Numbered from the stretch's first letter, positions 52,726 to 62,168 are shown. The stretch is 64,000 bases of DNA from Arenibacter algicola (GCF_018860365.1 NZ_JAHKPO010000003.1:1054001-1118000), one strand, 5' to 3'. A program made the numbers and translations. Notes: generated by a model from the letters alone, not told the origin.

Positions 52726-53769
52726 ATGTATAAGCAGCTAATCCGCCCCATCCTTTTTCAATTCGATCCAGAAAGAGTTCACCATTTTACTTTTAGAACA
52801 ATTCGTTTTTTATCCAGTATAGGATTTGCTGGGATATTTAGGGCCATGTATTCGGTCAACGACCCTCGTTTGGAACGTGAATTGTTTGGGTTGAAATTTA
52901 AAAATCCGGTGGGATTGGCGGCAGGCTTTGACAAGGATGCCAAGTTGTACAATGAATTATCCGATTTTGGATTTGGATTTATTGAAATAGGAACCTTGAC
53001 TCCCAAACCTCAGGATGGAAATCCGAAAAAGCGCTTGTTTCGCTTAAAGAAAGATCAGGCCATCGTCAATAGAATGGGGTTTAATAATAAGGGGGTGTTC
53101 GATGCTGTTGAAAATCTTAAAAAAAGTCATAGGGTATTGATTGGGGGCAATATAGGGAAGAACAAGGTGACGCCCAACGAACTTGCAGCAAAGGATTATT
53201 TAATATGTTTTGATGCGCTTTTCGATCATGTGGATTATTTTGTTGTAAATGTTAGCTCACCAAATACTCCCGGCCTAAGGGAACTTCAGGATAGGCAACC
53301 TTTGACGGCCTTGCTGAAGGAATTGAAAAAGGAAAATAGCAAATTGGCAAAAGAAAAGGCTGGGAAGGAAAAACCCATTCTTTTGAAAATTGCCCCAGAT
53401 CTAACGGATGACCAGTTGCTGGACATTATAGGCATTGTCAAGGATACGAACATAGATGGGGTAATTGCGACCAACACGACTATTGCCCGCGATAATTTGA
53501 AATCCGATGTTTTGTTAAAAGAAGAAACAGGTGGTTTAAGCGGTAGACCTCTTACCAAAAGAAGTACGGAAGTAATCCGGTTTTTGGCACAAAAAAGCAA
53601 TAAGGCGTTTCCTATTATCGGTGTCGGTGGAATCCATTCTGCCGAAGATGCCCTTGAAAAATTGGACGCCGGGGCCGATTTGGTCCAATTATATACCGGG
53701 TTTATCTATGAAGGCCCGTCACTTATAAAGAGAATCAACAAGGCTATTGTGAGTAGAATTAAGAACTGA
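52726..53769 (+). CDS. pyrD: Quinone-dependent dihydroorotate dehydrogenase (class 2)
   Basis: A 347-residue FMN enzyme of pyrimidine synthesis, membrane-associated through the N-terminal helices ([19 protein letters not shown]). Class 2 features are [53 protein letters not shown] (here [10 protein letters not shown]), [18 protein letters not shown] with the catalytic serine, and [32 protein letters not shown]. All FMN-binding residues appear intact. Monocistronic between its own -7 box and a strong terminator. Confidence 0.98.
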   Translation: MYKQLIRPILFQFDPERVHHFTFRTIRFLSSIGFAGIFRAMYSVNDPRLERELFGLKFKNPVGLAAGFDKDAKLYNELSDFGFGFIEIGTLTPKPQDGNPKKRLFRLKKDQAIVNRMGFNNKGVFDAVENLKKSHRVLIGGNIGKNKVTPNELAAKDYLICFDALFDHVDYFVVNVSSPNTPGLRELQDRQPLTALLKELKKENSKLAKEKAGKEKPILLKIAPDLTDDQLLDIIGIVKDTNIDGVIATNTTIARDNLKSDVLLKEETGGLSGRPLTKRSTEVIRFLAQKSNKAFPIIGVGGIHSAEDALEKLDAGADLVQLYTGFIYEGPSLIKRINKAIVSRIKN

Positions 53770-53797
53770 AAGGGATAAACAGTTTTATTTTGCAAAT

Positions 53798-53838
53798 AAA
53801 AAGCAGGCTTGTCCCAATGCTGGGTAAGCCTGCTTTTT
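53798..53838. terminator. Strong bidirectional terminator after pyrD
   Basis: AAAAAGCAGGCTT (53798-53810) pairs with AAGCCTGCTTTTT (53826-53838), 13 pairs with the loop GTCCCAATGCTGGGT. It serves pyrD and the convergent Dabb gene. Confidence 0.93.
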
Positions 53839-53879
53839 CTTAGGCAAGGTTGATAATTCTTATCCCTTAAAACCTTTAA

Positions 53880-54302
53880 TTATTTAGTCCAATAATCCAC
53901 TACGGTAACATCTTCCAAATGTGGGGTCAATACCGCTCCAAAAGCCTTATGATCCGGATGTGGAAGATATATGGCCCTATCCTCTTCGCTATTGAAAGTG
54001 AGGAAAAAACAATGTGTTAATCCTTTGTTCAATCCTTCAGGACTGTTGTTAATTCCCCATTCGTAACCCACTATTTGTGGTATTTTGGAAGGTAAGGCGC
54101 TAAAAGCGGCCTCTACTTTTGCAATGTCCTCTTTGGAGGTATTGGCTTTAAACTTAAAAAGTACTACATGGCGCAATACGCTGTCCTGTTTTTTGGAATT
54201 TTCCATTGTTAAATCCTTGTTCAAATTATTAGTGTTTGGGATGTTGTAACTCATCAATAGTATTGCGGCCAAAAGGCTTACGGTATAAAAAACTGGTTTC
54301 AT
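53880..54302 (-). CDS. Dabb-family (stress-response A/B barrel) protein, exported
   Basis: 140 residues. A hydrophobic N-terminus (VFYTVSLLAAILLMSYNIP) acts as signal or anchor. The single Dabb domain is LRHVVLFKFKANTSKEDIAKVEAAFSALPSKIPQIVGYEWGINNSPEG then LTHCFFLTFNSEEDRAIYLPHPDHKAF. Dabb domains form dimeric alpha/beta barrels. Known members include plant stress proteins and some enzymes, so the role here is not predictable. A TAGGTTTG box on the minus strand (plus-strand 54381-54388) could be its promoter. Confidence 0.85.
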   Translation of the reverse strand: MKPVFYTVSLLAAILLMSYNIPNTNNLNKDLTMENSKKQDSVLRHVVLFKFKANTSKEDIAKVEAAFSALPSKIPQIVGYEWGINNSPEGLNKGLTHCFFLTFNSEEDRAIYLPHPDHKAFGAVLTPHLEDVTVVDYWTK

Positions 54303-54365
54303 ATATAAATTTTTGTGGAAGATATAAAAAAGATGGATAAGGGTTGTTCGTTGATATAATATTTA

Positions 54366-54491
54366 TCAAGCTTTATTCGTCAAACCTATTTCAGAAGCCT
54401 TAGGCCAAATGCAATACAATAGCCCTACGAATGTGCCCTTGGTATCGGTGCCTAGAAGGGAGCTAAGACCTGCACTTTTGTTTAATGCCAT
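54366..54491 (-). CDS. Possible 41-residue small ORF
   Basis: An ATG-to-TGA frame encoding 41 residues (starts MALNKSAGLSSLLGT) in the gap between the divergent Dabb and LysE-type genes. A candidate Dabb promoter lies inside it, and nothing else supports translation. It may also be a decayed gene end. Confidence 0.2.
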   Translation of the reverse strand: MALNKSAGLSSLLGTDTKGTFVGLLYCIWPKASEIGLTNKA

Positions 54492-54559
54492 TATTTATAG
54501 AAAAAGCGACAATTAATTGCTAATTTCCGACCTTTGTTCACCATACAAATTACCGGGAT

Positions 54560-55186
54560 TTGAATTACGATATATTATTGACATTCGTATTGGCCACGGC
54601 CGCATTGGCCATTTCTCCAGGGCCGGACAATATTTTTGTGCTTATCCAGAGTATTACCAATGGAAAGAAATACGGCATAGCAACCGTTGCGGGATTAATG
54701 ACCGGTTGTTTGGTACATGCAACCTTATTGGCATTTGGCGTTTCCGCTATAATTAAGCAAAACCCAAATTTGTTTTTTGTAATAAAATTGTTTGGAGCCA
54801 TTTATCTTGTCTATTTGGCCTATAAGGTTTTCAAGAGTAGCGATCATCTGGAAGTATCGAATAGTGGGGTAAATAAGAAATCATTGGGTGCCCTATATAA
54901 GCAAGGATTTATAATGAATGTTCTTAATCCTAAGGTTACTATTTTTTTCTTGGCCTTCTTTCCCGGGTTTTTGTTTAGTAATTATATAAATATTGTTGTT
55001 CAATTCTATGTACTTGCAGGGATATTTATATTGGTCTCTTTTACTATTTTTAGTGCTATAGCCATCCTTTCTGGAACCATTTCGAAATATATAAATGAGC
55101 ACGGGCAATTGGGAAAAGTCTTGAAATGGCTTCAGATTTTTGTTTTTGTTGGTATTGCTGTTTATCTGTTAATATCTGATAAATAA
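54560..55186 (+). CDS. LysE-family amino-acid exporter / translocator
   Basis: 208 residues with about six membrane helices. Start at the TTG codon 54560 (MNYDILLTFVLATAALAISPGPDNIFVLIQS). The ISPGPDNIFV segment after the first helix is the LysE/RhtB signature. GLMTGCLVHATLLAFGVSAII and KLFGAIYLVYLAYKVFKSS follow, then GFIMNVLNPKVTIFFLAFFPGFL. It exports amino acids or related metabolites; the specific substrate is unknown. The first codon is not ATG, but the family N-terminus begins here. Confidence 0.9.
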   Translation: MNYDILLTFVLATAALAISPGPDNIFVLIQSITNGKKYGIATVAGLMTGCLVHATLLAFGVSAIIKQNPNLFFVIKLFGAIYLVYLAYKVFKSSDHLEVSNSGVNKKSLGALYKQGFIMNVLNPKVTIFFLAFFPGFLFSNYINIVVQFYVLAGIFILVSFTIFSAIAILSGTISKYINEHGQLGKVLKWLQIFVFVGIAVYLLISDK

Positions 55187-55189
55187 TAT

Positions 55190-55197
55190 TAATTTTG
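55190..55197 (+). promoter_or_regulatory. Bacteroidota -7 box (TAATTTTG) for the HMG-CoA lyase-type gene
   Basis: Exact TAnnTTTG match 19 bases before the ATG at 55217 and immediately after the LysE-type stop. Confidence 0.45.
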
Positions 55198-55216
55198 ATA
55201 AAGCTTAAGCAGGGGA

Positions 55217-56083
55217 ATGTCCAATACCATTAAAATAATAGAATGTCCAAGAGATGCCATGCAAGGTATCAAAACCTTTATTCCCACAGAAAATAAGGTA
55301 AGGTACATTCAATCCCTTTTGAATTGTGGTTTCGATACCATAGATTTTGGGAGTTTTGTTTCGCCCAGGGCTATTCCACAAATGGTGGATACGGCTGAGG
55401 TTCTTTCCCAATTGGACCTGTCCAAGACTACTAGTAAGTTATTGGCTATTGTTGCCAATGTCAGAGGGGCAATGGATGCCTCCCAACATGGTTCCATTGA
55501 TTATTTGGGATATCCTTTTTCCATATCGGAGAATTTTCAAATGCGGAATACCCATAAAACAATTGCTGAATCAGTAGCTACTTTGGAAGAGATTTTGAGA
55601 ATAGCGAATGACTCAGGCAAGGAAGTAGTGACCTATATCTCTATGGGGTTCGGTAACCCATATGGGGATCCTTGGAATGTTGAGATAGTAGGTGAATGGA
55701 CAACAAGACTGGCAGGGATGGGAGTAAAAATATTGTCGCTTTCCGATACCGTGGGTTCTTCCACCCCGGAAGTAATCGACTACTTATTTTCTAACCTGAT
55801 TCCAAAATTCCCTGAAATTGAATTTGGTGCCCATCTTCATACCACTCCATCTAAATGGCACGAAAAAGTTGATGCTGCCTATAAGGCTGGCTGTCGTAGG
55901 TTTGATGGTGCGGTGCAAGGTTTCGGGGGGTGTCCTATGGCAAAGGATGAGCTAACTGGAAATATGCCCACAGAAAAGATGCTATCCTATTTTACCGCTG
56001 TAAAGGCCGACACCAATGTTAATTGGATGGCTTTTGAAGCTGCATTCAATAAGGCATCGGATCTGTTTTCTTCATATCATTGA
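55217..56083 (+). CDS. Hydroxymethylglutaryl-CoA lyase (HMGL-like TIM barrel)
   Basis: A 288-residue HMGL-like enzyme, predicted to split HMG-CoA into acetoacetate and acetyl-CoA in leucine breakdown. Motifs: IECPRDAMQGIKTFIPTENKVRYIQSLL (catalytic Arg/Asp after the first strand), VTYISMGFGNPYGDP, LSLSDTVGSSTP, FGAHLHTTPSKW (metal histidines) and the flexible-loop signature FGGCPMAKDELTGNMPTE with the active-site cysteine. Citramalate or isopropylmalate synthases share the fold but lack the GCPMAKDELTGN loop, so HMG-CoA lyase is preferred. Cytoplasmic. Confidence 0.93.
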   Translation: MSNTIKIIECPRDAMQGIKTFIPTENKVRYIQSLLNCGFDTIDFGSFVSPRAIPQMVDTAEVLSQLDLSKTTSKLLAIVANVRGAMDASQHGSIDYLGYPFSISENFQMRNTHKTIAESVATLEEILRIANDSGKEVVTYISMGFGNPYGDPWNVEIVGEWTTRLAGMGVKILSLSDTVGSSTPEVIDYLFSNLIPKFPEIEFGAHLHTTPSKWHEKVDAAYKAGCRRFDGAVQGFGGCPMAKDELTGNMPTEKMLSYFTAVKADTNVNWMAFEAAFNKASDLFSSYH

Positions 56084-56163
56084 AATAATTAGGCTGGTCG
56101 ATTTCAATATTACTTCGCGTTTTGTTAAATTTTTAAGTTTATTTAGATTTAGTTTAAATTAAG

Positions 56164-56194
56164 TTTGCCGGTTTGGTTCTTGATATTATATTTG
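56164..56194 (+). promoter_or_regulatory. Full Bacteroidota promoter (TTTG-N19-TATATTTG) for the porin gene
   Basis: TTTG (56164-56167), 19 bases, TATATTTG (56187-56194), the best match to the primary sigma consensus in the window. The porin ATG is 46 bases downstream. Confidence 0.75.
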
Positions 56195-56240
56195 CACCCG
56201 AAAATTATATTTATCCAATCTAAATAAGAACAATAAAATA

Positions 56241-57419
56241 ATGAAAAGAATTTCGTTACTATTCGGTTTACTCGTTGCAACAGGAGTATTCGCGCAGACT
56301 GCCAATGATTCCATTACCTTGGATCCACAAAAACAATTGAATGCCGCCCAGCGTTTGCTTTCAGGTAATTATGCGTCCGCCGTTACTGTAGGTGCCTATG
56401 GGGAAATGCTTTACAATCAGCCAGAAGGTGACAATGGAGAGATAGACGTTCAAAGGTTGGTATTGCTTTTGGGATATAGATTCAATGATAGGGCCCAGTT
56501 TGTTACTGAAATTGAATTTGAGCATGTTGAGGAGGTATACATTGAGCAGGCTTTTGTTAACTACAACCTTGGAAATAGTGTTAATCTAAGAGGTGGATTA
56601 ATGTTGGTGCCGATGGGAATCGTTAATGAATACCATGAACCCACAACTTTTAATGGAACAGAGCGTCCGGCCATGGACAATGTTATAGTGCCCACTACCT
56701 GGAGGGAACTTGGAGTTGGTGTCTTTGGTAGGGTGAATGATCTATCCTTAGGCTATCAAGCGTATTTATTCAACGGATTTAAATCTACGGAGGCCGATGG
56801 CGAAGGTGGAATCAATGGATTTTTGCAAGGTTCCAGTGGATTAAGGGGTGGAAGACAAAAAGGTATCAAATCTACTATTGATAGCCCAACCCTTTCAGCT
56901 AAATTGGATTATTACGGAGTCCCTGGTCTGCGTTTGGGACTTTCTGGGTATTTCGGAAAAACACAGGCAGCCGATGATGTAGAGGAGCTTACCGGAGCAA
57001 ACATTGGAATTTCAATGGTTGGTTTGGATGCAAGATATGCTTATGGGAATTTTACCGCAAGAGGGCAATTTATATATGCTTCCCTTTCCGATACTGAGGA
57101 TTACAACGCCTTAACCGGTAGTAATTTAGGTAGCGCGCTACAGGGATGGTATGTGGAAGGTGCCTATAATCTTTTGCCAGCTGGTAATGAGCAAAAATTG
57201 TTTGCCTTTGCCAGATACGAGAAATATGATACCCATGCCGATACAGCGGGTGCCTTGGTAAGGAACAATGCATACAACAAAACCGATGTAACAACAGGTC
57301 TTACCTATCATTTAGCTCCTGGGGTGGTATTGAAAGGGGATTATCAATTTAAGTCGGACGCAGTGGACAATAGTGATCTGCAAAATGTATTGAATTTTGG
57401 AATAGGGGTTTGGTTCTAA
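56241..57419 (+). CDS. Outer-membrane porin-like beta-barrel
   Basis: 392 residues with a Sec signal (KRISLLFGLLVATGVFAQT) and a predicted 16-18-stranded barrel rich in alternating aromatic strands. The sequence resembles Bacteroidota porins of the OprP/phosphate-selective or carbohydrate-selective fold: ASAVTVGAYGEMLYNQPEG, RFNDRAQFVTEIEFEHVEEVYIEQAFVNYNLGNSVNLRGGLMLVPMGIVNEYHEPTTFNGTERP, repeated barrel strands, and a C-terminal aromatic residue (GIGVWF). It carries its own strong promoter. It may supply the small solutes used by the neighbouring FMN-binding protein system, but this is inference. Confidence 0.85.
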   Translation: MKRISLLFGLLVATGVFAQTANDSITLDPQKQLNAAQRLLSGNYASAVTVGAYGEMLYNQPEGDNGEIDVQRLVLLLGYRFNDRAQFVTEIEFEHVEEVYIEQAFVNYNLGNSVNLRGGLMLVPMGIVNEYHEPTTFNGTERPAMDNVIVPTTWRELGVGVFGRVNDLSLGYQAYLFNGFKSTEADGEGGINGFLQGSSGLRGGRQKGIKSTIDSPTLSAKLDYYGVPGLRLGLSGYFGKTQAADDVEELTGANIGISMVGLDARYAYGNFTARGQFIYASLSDTEDYNALTGSNLGSALQGWYVEGAYNLLPAGNEQKLFAFARYEKYDTHADTAGALVRNNAYNKTDVTTGLTYHLAPGVVLKGDYQFKSDAVDNSDLQNVLNFGIGVWF

Positions 57420-57491
57420 TCCAGAAAAATGGAAATTACTAATTCATGGCCCTAAATATCTTAATTATTATTAAAAATGATTCTAAATTAG

Positions 57492-57499
57492 TATATTTG
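57492..57499 (+). promoter_or_regulatory. Bacteroidota -7 box (TATATTTG) for the FMN-binding protein
   Basis: Exact TAnnTTTG match ending four bases before the ATG at 57504. Transcription would begin at or next to the start codon, implying a leaderless message. Confidence 0.55.
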
Positions 57500-57503
57500 G
57501 GGC

Positions 57504-58040
57504 ATGAATTTTAGAAAACGGATAACGGTTGTTTTAGTTATATTTTCTATGGTATTTTTTGGGTTTGGAATCCCGAAAAATGTTCAAAAGAAAATGGATA
57601 AGGAAGTAGAAAAGGTATTTGATACCACGAATTATTCCTTTGTGCCAATTACTGTTTCAAAAGCAGTAAACGAAAAGCTTCCAACCAAGATTACCACTGA
57701 TAATTTCTTTCAAATAAAAGAGGGCAATAACCTGTTAGGGTACGCCTTTGTAGATCAGGCAGCCAGTAAAACGGCTCAGTTCGACTATTTGGTCATCTTT
57801 AATCCCAATCTGGAAATCATCCACTCCAAGGTCTTGATATATCGTGAGGAATATGGTGGAGAAATTGGAAGTAAAAGGTGGTTGGAACAGTTTATTGGAA
57901 AAACGGGAAAAGATAGGGTTAGCCATGAAACCAACATAGATGGTATTTCTGGGGCAACGATTTCGGTAAGATCCATGACTACCTCCATGGACAACCTATT
58001 GCAAACGGTTGGAATTCTTCAAGAAAAAAAGATGCTTTAA
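57504..58040 (+). CDS. FMN-binding domain protein with covalent-flavinylation motif
   Basis: 178 residues. An N-terminal membrane anchor or signal (KRITVVLVIFSMVFFGFGIP) precedes one FMN_bind domain: LLGYAFVDQAASKTAQFDYLVIFNPNLEIIHSKVLIYREEYGGEIGSKRWLEQFIGK. It ends in the flavinylation motif NIDGISGATIS, where Thr152 would receive FMN through ApbE. This is the fold of RnfG/NqrC and of flavin carriers in extracytosolic electron transfer. The four-helix membrane protein downstream overlaps its stop by one base. ApbE is not in view. Confidence 0.88.
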   Translation: MNFRKRITVVLVIFSMVFFGFGIPKNVQKKMDKEVEKVFDTTNYSFVPITVSKAVNEKLPTKITTDNFFQIKEGNNLLGYAFVDQAASKTAQFDYLVIFNPNLEIIHSKVLIYREEYGGEIGSKRWLEQFIGKTGKDRVSHETNIDGISGATISVRSMTTSMDNLLQTVGILQEKKML

Positions 58041-58540
58041 TGGGGTATGATGGTCTATTATTGGCACTGCCCAAGGGAATAAAATGGTTTGTTGCCACCT
58101 TTGTTCTTGTATTGAGTATTGGCTTTTATACAGGTCTCTTGTTTGTTTCGGAAACCAGTACTTCCTCGCCCGAAGGAATTGTGGAAAATTATATGGGAAA
58201 TGAGGACGATGAAGAGGCCGAGGTAATGAAGTTTAAAAAAGGGGAACGGGAGATGCTTACCATAATACATACCCATATACTTTCCATGTCGCTCATTTTT
58301 TTTCTACTTGGTGGTCTGGTATGGCTTGCCAAACTTCCTCACAAGCTTAAAATGTTCCTGACCATTGAACCTTTTTTATCCGTGATTTTAACTTTTGGGG
58401 GCATTTATTTAATGTGGTCGGGGCTACTTTGGATGAAATATGTGGTTATCCTTTCCGGAATTTTAATGACCTTGACCTATAGTATTGCTGCGCTCTTGGT
58501 GATTTATCAATTGTGTAAGAAAACGGTAACAGTCAATTAA
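58040..58540 (+). CDS. Four-helix inner-membrane protein, likely redox partner of the FMN protein
   Basis: 166 residues with four membrane helices: IKWFVATFVLVLSIGFYTGLLF, ILSMSLIFFLLGGLVWLAK, LSVILTFGGIYLMWSG and VVILSGILMTLTYSIAALLVIYQ. The segment between helices 1 and 2 is acidic (NYMGNEDDEEAEVMKF) and faces the periplasm or cytoplasm. Histidines in the second and near the third segments (IIHTHILSM) could bind haem, which would fit a quinol or electron-transfer role. It shares TAATG with the FMN-binding gene, so they act together. I do not recognise a named family. Confidence 0.72.
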   Translation: MGYDGLLLALPKGIKWFVATFVLVLSIGFYTGLLFVSETSTSSPEGIVENYMGNEDDEEAEVMKFKKGEREMLTIIHTHILSMSLIFFLLGGLVWLAKLPHKLKMFLTIEPFLSVILTFGGIYLMWSGLLWMKYVVILSGILMTLTYSIAALLVIYQLCKKTVTVN

Positions 58541-58574
58541 CACAATAACTATTCATCAGTTCCTTTAAATGTAG

Positions 58575-58582
58575 TATATTTG
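58575..58582 (+). promoter_or_regulatory. Bacteroidota -7 box (TATATTTG) for guaB
   Basis: Exact TAnnTTTG match 23 bases before the guaB ATG. Confidence 0.55.
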
Positions 58583-58605
58583 CACGCAATTAATCTTTAA
58601 TTGCT

Positions 58606-60078
58606 ATGCAAGCTCACCTAAATAAAATTGTTGGAGAAGGTCTTACGTACGATGACGTACTTTTGGTTCCAGCTTTTTCAGAAGTACTTCCTAGGGAAGT
58701 CAATATTCAAACAAAATTTACTAGAAACATTACGATCAATGTTCCCATCGTTTCTGCAGCTATGGATACCGTAACGGAATCCCGTATGGCCATTGCCATT
58801 GCCCAGGAAGGTGGAATAGGTGTTTTGCATAAGAACATGACCATAGAACAGCAAGCGCTGAAGGTACGCAAGGTAAAACGAGCCGAAAGTGGTATGATCA
58901 TAGACCCTGTTACCCTGCCTTTAAATTCTAAGGTAAGGGATGCAAAAGCGAACATGAAGGAATTTAGCATTGGTGGAATACCCATTGTAGATGATGAAGG
59001 CAAATTGATAGGAATCGTGACCAATAGGGATCTTCGTTTTGAAAAAAATAATGATCGTCCCATTTCCGAGGTTATGACCTCCAAAAATCTAGTTACTGTA
59101 AGCGAGGGGACTTCCTTGGAGCAGGCGGAGGATATTTTGCAGGAGAATAAAATTGAAAAATTACCAGTTGTCGACAAGGACTACAAGCTTGTTGGGTTGA
59201 TTACCTTTAGGGATATTACAAAACTAACCCAAAAGCCTATAGCCAATAAGGATCAGTACGGAAGATTACGGGTTGCCGCAGCTTTAGGGGTTACCGGTGA
59301 TGCTGTGGATAGGGCAGAAGCTTTGGTCAATGCAGGGGTAGATGCTGTGGTAATCGATACTGCACATGGGCATACCAAAGGTGTAGTGACTGTTTTAAAG
59401 GAAGTTAAAAAGAGATTCCCAGATTTGGAAGTTATTGTAGGTAATATAGCTACTGCAGAAGCTGCGAAGTATTTGGTAGATGCGGGAGCCGATGCTGTGA
59501 AAGTCGGAATAGGTCCCGGTTCTATCTGTACCACCCGTGTGGTTGCAGGGGTTGGTTTTCCTCAATTTTCAGCGGTATTGGAAGTGGCTGCGGCTATTAA
59601 GGGCAGTGGGGTACCAGTTATCGCCGATGGTGGAATCCGTTATACGGGGGATATTCCCAAGGCCATTGCCGCAGGGGCCGATACGGTAATGTTGGGCTCT
59701 TTGTTAGCTGGAACAAAAGAATCACCAGGCGAAACGATTATCTACGAAGGACGTAAATTTAAATCCTATAGAGGGATGGGTTCTGTAGAGGCCATGAAAC
59801 AAGGTAGTAAGGATAGATATTTCCAGGATGTGGAAGATGATATCAAAAAATTGGTACCGGAAGGAATCGTAGGTCGTGTACCCTATAAAGGCGATCTTTA
59901 TGAGAGTATCCATCAGTTTATTGGTGGTCTTCGTGCCGGGATGGGATATTGCGGTGCCAAGGATATAGAAACGCTAAAAGAGACTGGGAAATTTGTTAAG
60001 ATTACTGCAAGTGGAATCAATGAGAGCCATCCACATGACGTAACCATTACCAAGGAATCACCTAACTATAGTAGATAA
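58606..60078 (+). CDS. guaB: IMP dehydrogenase
   Basis: A 490-residue NAD-dependent enzyme that makes XMP from IMP in guanine-nucleotide synthesis. The TIM barrel has [17 protein letters not shown] and [29 protein letters not shown] pair is inserted at about 95-205 ([27 protein letters not shown]). The catalytic loop is [17 protein letters not shown] with Cys308. The IMP site includes [30 protein letters not shown] and the flap [10 protein letters not shown]. Strong promoter upstream and strong terminator downstream. Confidence 0.99.
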   Translation: MQAHLNKIVGEGLTYDDVLLVPAFSEVLPREVNIQTKFTRNITINVPIVSAAMDTVTESRMAIAIAQEGGIGVLHKNMTIEQQALKVRKVKRAESGMIIDPVTLPLNSKVRDAKANMKEFSIGGIPIVDDEGKLIGIVTNRDLRFEKNNDRPISEVMTSKNLVTVSEGTSLEQAEDILQENKIEKLPVVDKDYKLVGLITFRDITKLTQKPIANKDQYGRLRVAAALGVTGDAVDRAEALVNAGVDAVVIDTAHGHTKGVVTVLKEVKKRFPDLEVIVGNIATAEAAKYLVDAGADAVKVGIGPGSICTTRVVAGVGFPQFSAVLEVAAAIKGSGVPVIADGGIRYTGDIPKAIAAGADTVMLGSLLAGTKESPGETIIYEGRKFKSYRGMGSVEAMKQGSKDRYFQDVEDDIKKLVPEGIVGRVPYKGDLYESIHQFIGGLRAGMGYCGAKDIETLKETGKFVKITASGINESHPHDVTITKESPNYSR

Positions 60079-60109
60079 GCAGGTATTGTAATGATACATT
60101 TAGATAAAT

Positions 60110-60136
60110 AAAAAAGCCGGTTTACCGGCTTTTTTT
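60110..60136. terminator. Bidirectional terminator after guaB
   Basis: AAAAAAGCCGG (60110-60120), loop TTTA, CCGGCTTTTTT (60125-60135), serving guaB and the convergent thioredoxin gene. Confidence 0.93.
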
Positions 60137-60174
60137 ATTCTTCATTATGTCTTATAAATATAATGTCAATTCTA

Positions 60175-60714
60175 CTATTTGCTTTCGCTATCGTAGGTAT
60201 TCCAATCTTTCTCCTTGTGAATATTGTCACCAAAATATTTGGCTATTTTCAGGAAAGGTTCCGGTTTTTGATACCCCGGAACGGGAGAAAGCATATTCAT
60301 CTTTTCATCCAAGAATATTGTCGTGGGATAACTCATTTTACCCTGCATCAGTGCTGCCGCAAATTCGTGATAGCCATTTCTGCCTGAAGGAACAAATTTG
60401 AAGGTTTTGCCTTTGAAAACAATGGGTTCCTTGCCTTCTCCATCCAACTTCACCATATAATAGTTTTTGGACATGTATTCGGCAACTTCTTCATTCTGAA
60501 AGGTATCCTTGTCCATTTTTTTGCACCATCCACACCAATCGGTATAGACATCAATAAAAATTTTCTTTGGATTTTTCTCCGTTTCAGCCAATTTGGCCGC
60601 TTCATCCCAACTTAGCCATTTAACTTCCTGTGCCATGCTACCAAAGGGTAAAATGGCTAGACAAAAAAGAACAGCTATTTTGTAAAATGATTTGGAAACT
60701 AATTTCACGACCAT
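60175..60714 (-). CDS. Exported thioredoxin-fold protein (DUF255-like)
   Basis: 179 residues. A Sec signal (FYKIAVLFCLAILPFGSMAQ) is followed by a thioredoxin fold: KKIFIDVYTDWCGWCKKMDKDTFQNEEVAEYMSKNYYMVKLDGEG with CGWC active site (Cys61/Cys64), and the cis-proline region SYPTTIFLDEKM. The N-terminal LSWDEAAKLAETEKNPKK block matches the Bacteroidota thioredoxin_7/DUF255-type disulfide reductases. Probably keeps periplasmic thiols reduced or acts in cytochrome maturation; partner unknown. Confidence 0.9.
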   Translation of the reverse strand: MVVKLVSKSFYKIAVLFCLAILPFGSMAQEVKWLSWDEAAKLAETEKNPKKIFIDVYTDWCGWCKKMDKDTFQNEEVAEYMSKNYYMVKLDGEGKEPIVFKGKTFKFVPSGRNGYHEFAAALMQGKMSYPTTIFLDEKMNMLSPVPGYQKPEPFLKIAKYFGDNIHKEKDWNTYDSESK

Positions 60715-60768
60715 ATTTTAAGGGATTAGTCCTACAACAACATCAAAACTAACGAAAATTCAGCAATT

Positions 60769-62010
60769 TTATTTTGCTATTGCCTTTTCTTTAACAGTCG
60801 TGAATAAGTCCTGGACATCGATCTGGTTTTTGATAAGATCGTCAAAAGTTTCCCTTTCCCTTATTAGAATTGCTTTTCCTTTATGCCATAAAACCTCTGG
60901 AGGTCTAAATCTTGAGTTATAATTGCTGGCCATTGTGAAACAGTAGGCACCTGCATTTTTAAAGCATAGAATGTCGCCTTCTGAAATCTCGCTGATGCGC
61001 TTGTTGCTTGCAAAAGTATCGGTCTCACAAATATAACCTACCACGGAATAATAGCGTTCACGTCCTTCCGGATTGGAGATATTCTCAATGCTGTGGATGG
61101 CGCCATAAAACATGGGGCGTATAAGATGGTTGAATCCAGAATCGACACTGGCAAAAACGGTTGAAGTGGTTTGTTTTACCACATTAACTTTTGCTAGGAA
61201 GAAACCGGCTTCACTTACCAAAAATTTGCCTGGCTCAAAAGCCAAGGTCAATTCCCTGCCATATTCTTTGCAAAAAGAGTTGAAACGTTGTCCTAATTTT
61301 TTGCCCAATTCCTCAATATTGGTTTCAATGTCCCCTTCTTTGTAAGGAACTTTAAATCCACTTCCGAAGTCTATAAACTCAAGATCTTGGAAATTCTTGG
61401 CAGTTTCAAAAAGAATTTCGGAAGCGTAAAGGAATACATCTATATCCAAAATATCACTTCCCGTATGCATGTGTATCCCATTTACCTTCATGTTCGTAAG
61501 ATTAACGATGCGCAGTAAATGAGGTATTTGGTGTATGCTGATGCCAAACTTTGAATCAATATGACCTACAGAGATTTTAGAATTTCCTCCGGCCATTACG
61601 TGTGGATTTATTCTAATACAAACAGGAATATCCGGATGCTTGCTGCCAAACTGTTCCAAAATGGATAGGTTGTCAATGTTGATTCGTACTCCTAATTTCG
61701 CTGCCTCTTCAATCTCTTCCAAGGACACCCCATTTGGAGTAAATATAATGGAGCTAGGTTCAAAACCAGCCATGAGCCCCAATTGAACTTCTTGTATGGA
61801 AACCGTATCCAGGCCGCTTCCCAAACTGTTCATCAATTTTAATATTGCAATATTTGAAAGTGCCTTTGTGGCGTAATTTAATTGTAATTTCTTTACGTCT
61901 TTAAATGCATTGGTCAATCTATGAAACTGGGATATTATTTTTTCAGAATCATATACATAGACTGGGTCACCATAAGTTTTTGCTATCTTTAATAAGTCAG
62001 TGTTTCGCAT
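60769..62010 (-). CDS. lysA: Diaminopimelate decarboxylase
   Basis: A 413-residue PLP enzyme for the last step of lysine synthesis. The Schiff-base lysine is in NYATKALSN (Lys49). VGHIDSKFGI (148-156) is the family VGH.SKFG motif. HMHTGSDILDIDVFLYASEIL, FIDFGSGFKVPY and LAFEPGKFLVSEAG follow. The substrate-binding CETDTFA corresponds to the CExxD segment, and AGAYCFTMASNYNSRFRPPEVLW is the usual C-terminal motif. Alanine racemase-like and arginine/ornithine decarboxylases are excluded by this combination. The expected co-enzymes of the lysine route are not in view. Confidence 0.95.
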   Translation of the reverse strand: MRNTDLLKIAKTYGDPVYVYDSEKIISQFHRLTNAFKDVKKLQLNYATKALSNIAILKLMNSLGSGLDTVSIQEVQLGLMAGFEPSSIIFTPNGVSLEEIEEAAKLGVRINIDNLSILEQFGSKHPDIPVCIRINPHVMAGGNSKISVGHIDSKFGISIHQIPHLLRIVNLTNMKVNGIHMHTGSDILDIDVFLYASEILFETAKNFQDLEFIDFGSGFKVPYKEGDIETNIEELGKKLGQRFNSFCKEYGRELTLAFEPGKFLVSEAGFFLAKVNVVKQTTSTVFASVDSGFNHLIRPMFYGAIHSIENISNPEGRERYYSVVGYICETDTFASNKRISEISEGDILCFKNAGAYCFTMASNYNSRFRPPEVLWHKGKAILIRERETFDDLIKNQIDVQDLFTTVKEKAIAK

Positions 62011-62168
62011 TGTTCAAAATTTTATGCAAATTTAGACTACTTATTGATTTTGAGCAAAAATATATAGCAATAGTTGAAAAATGTAACATATTGTTATTTA
62101 TGTAACAATAGTAGGATTGTCCGGGTTTGAGTTTTAATGAGTCCGTTGTAATTTTAAACAAGAAATTT

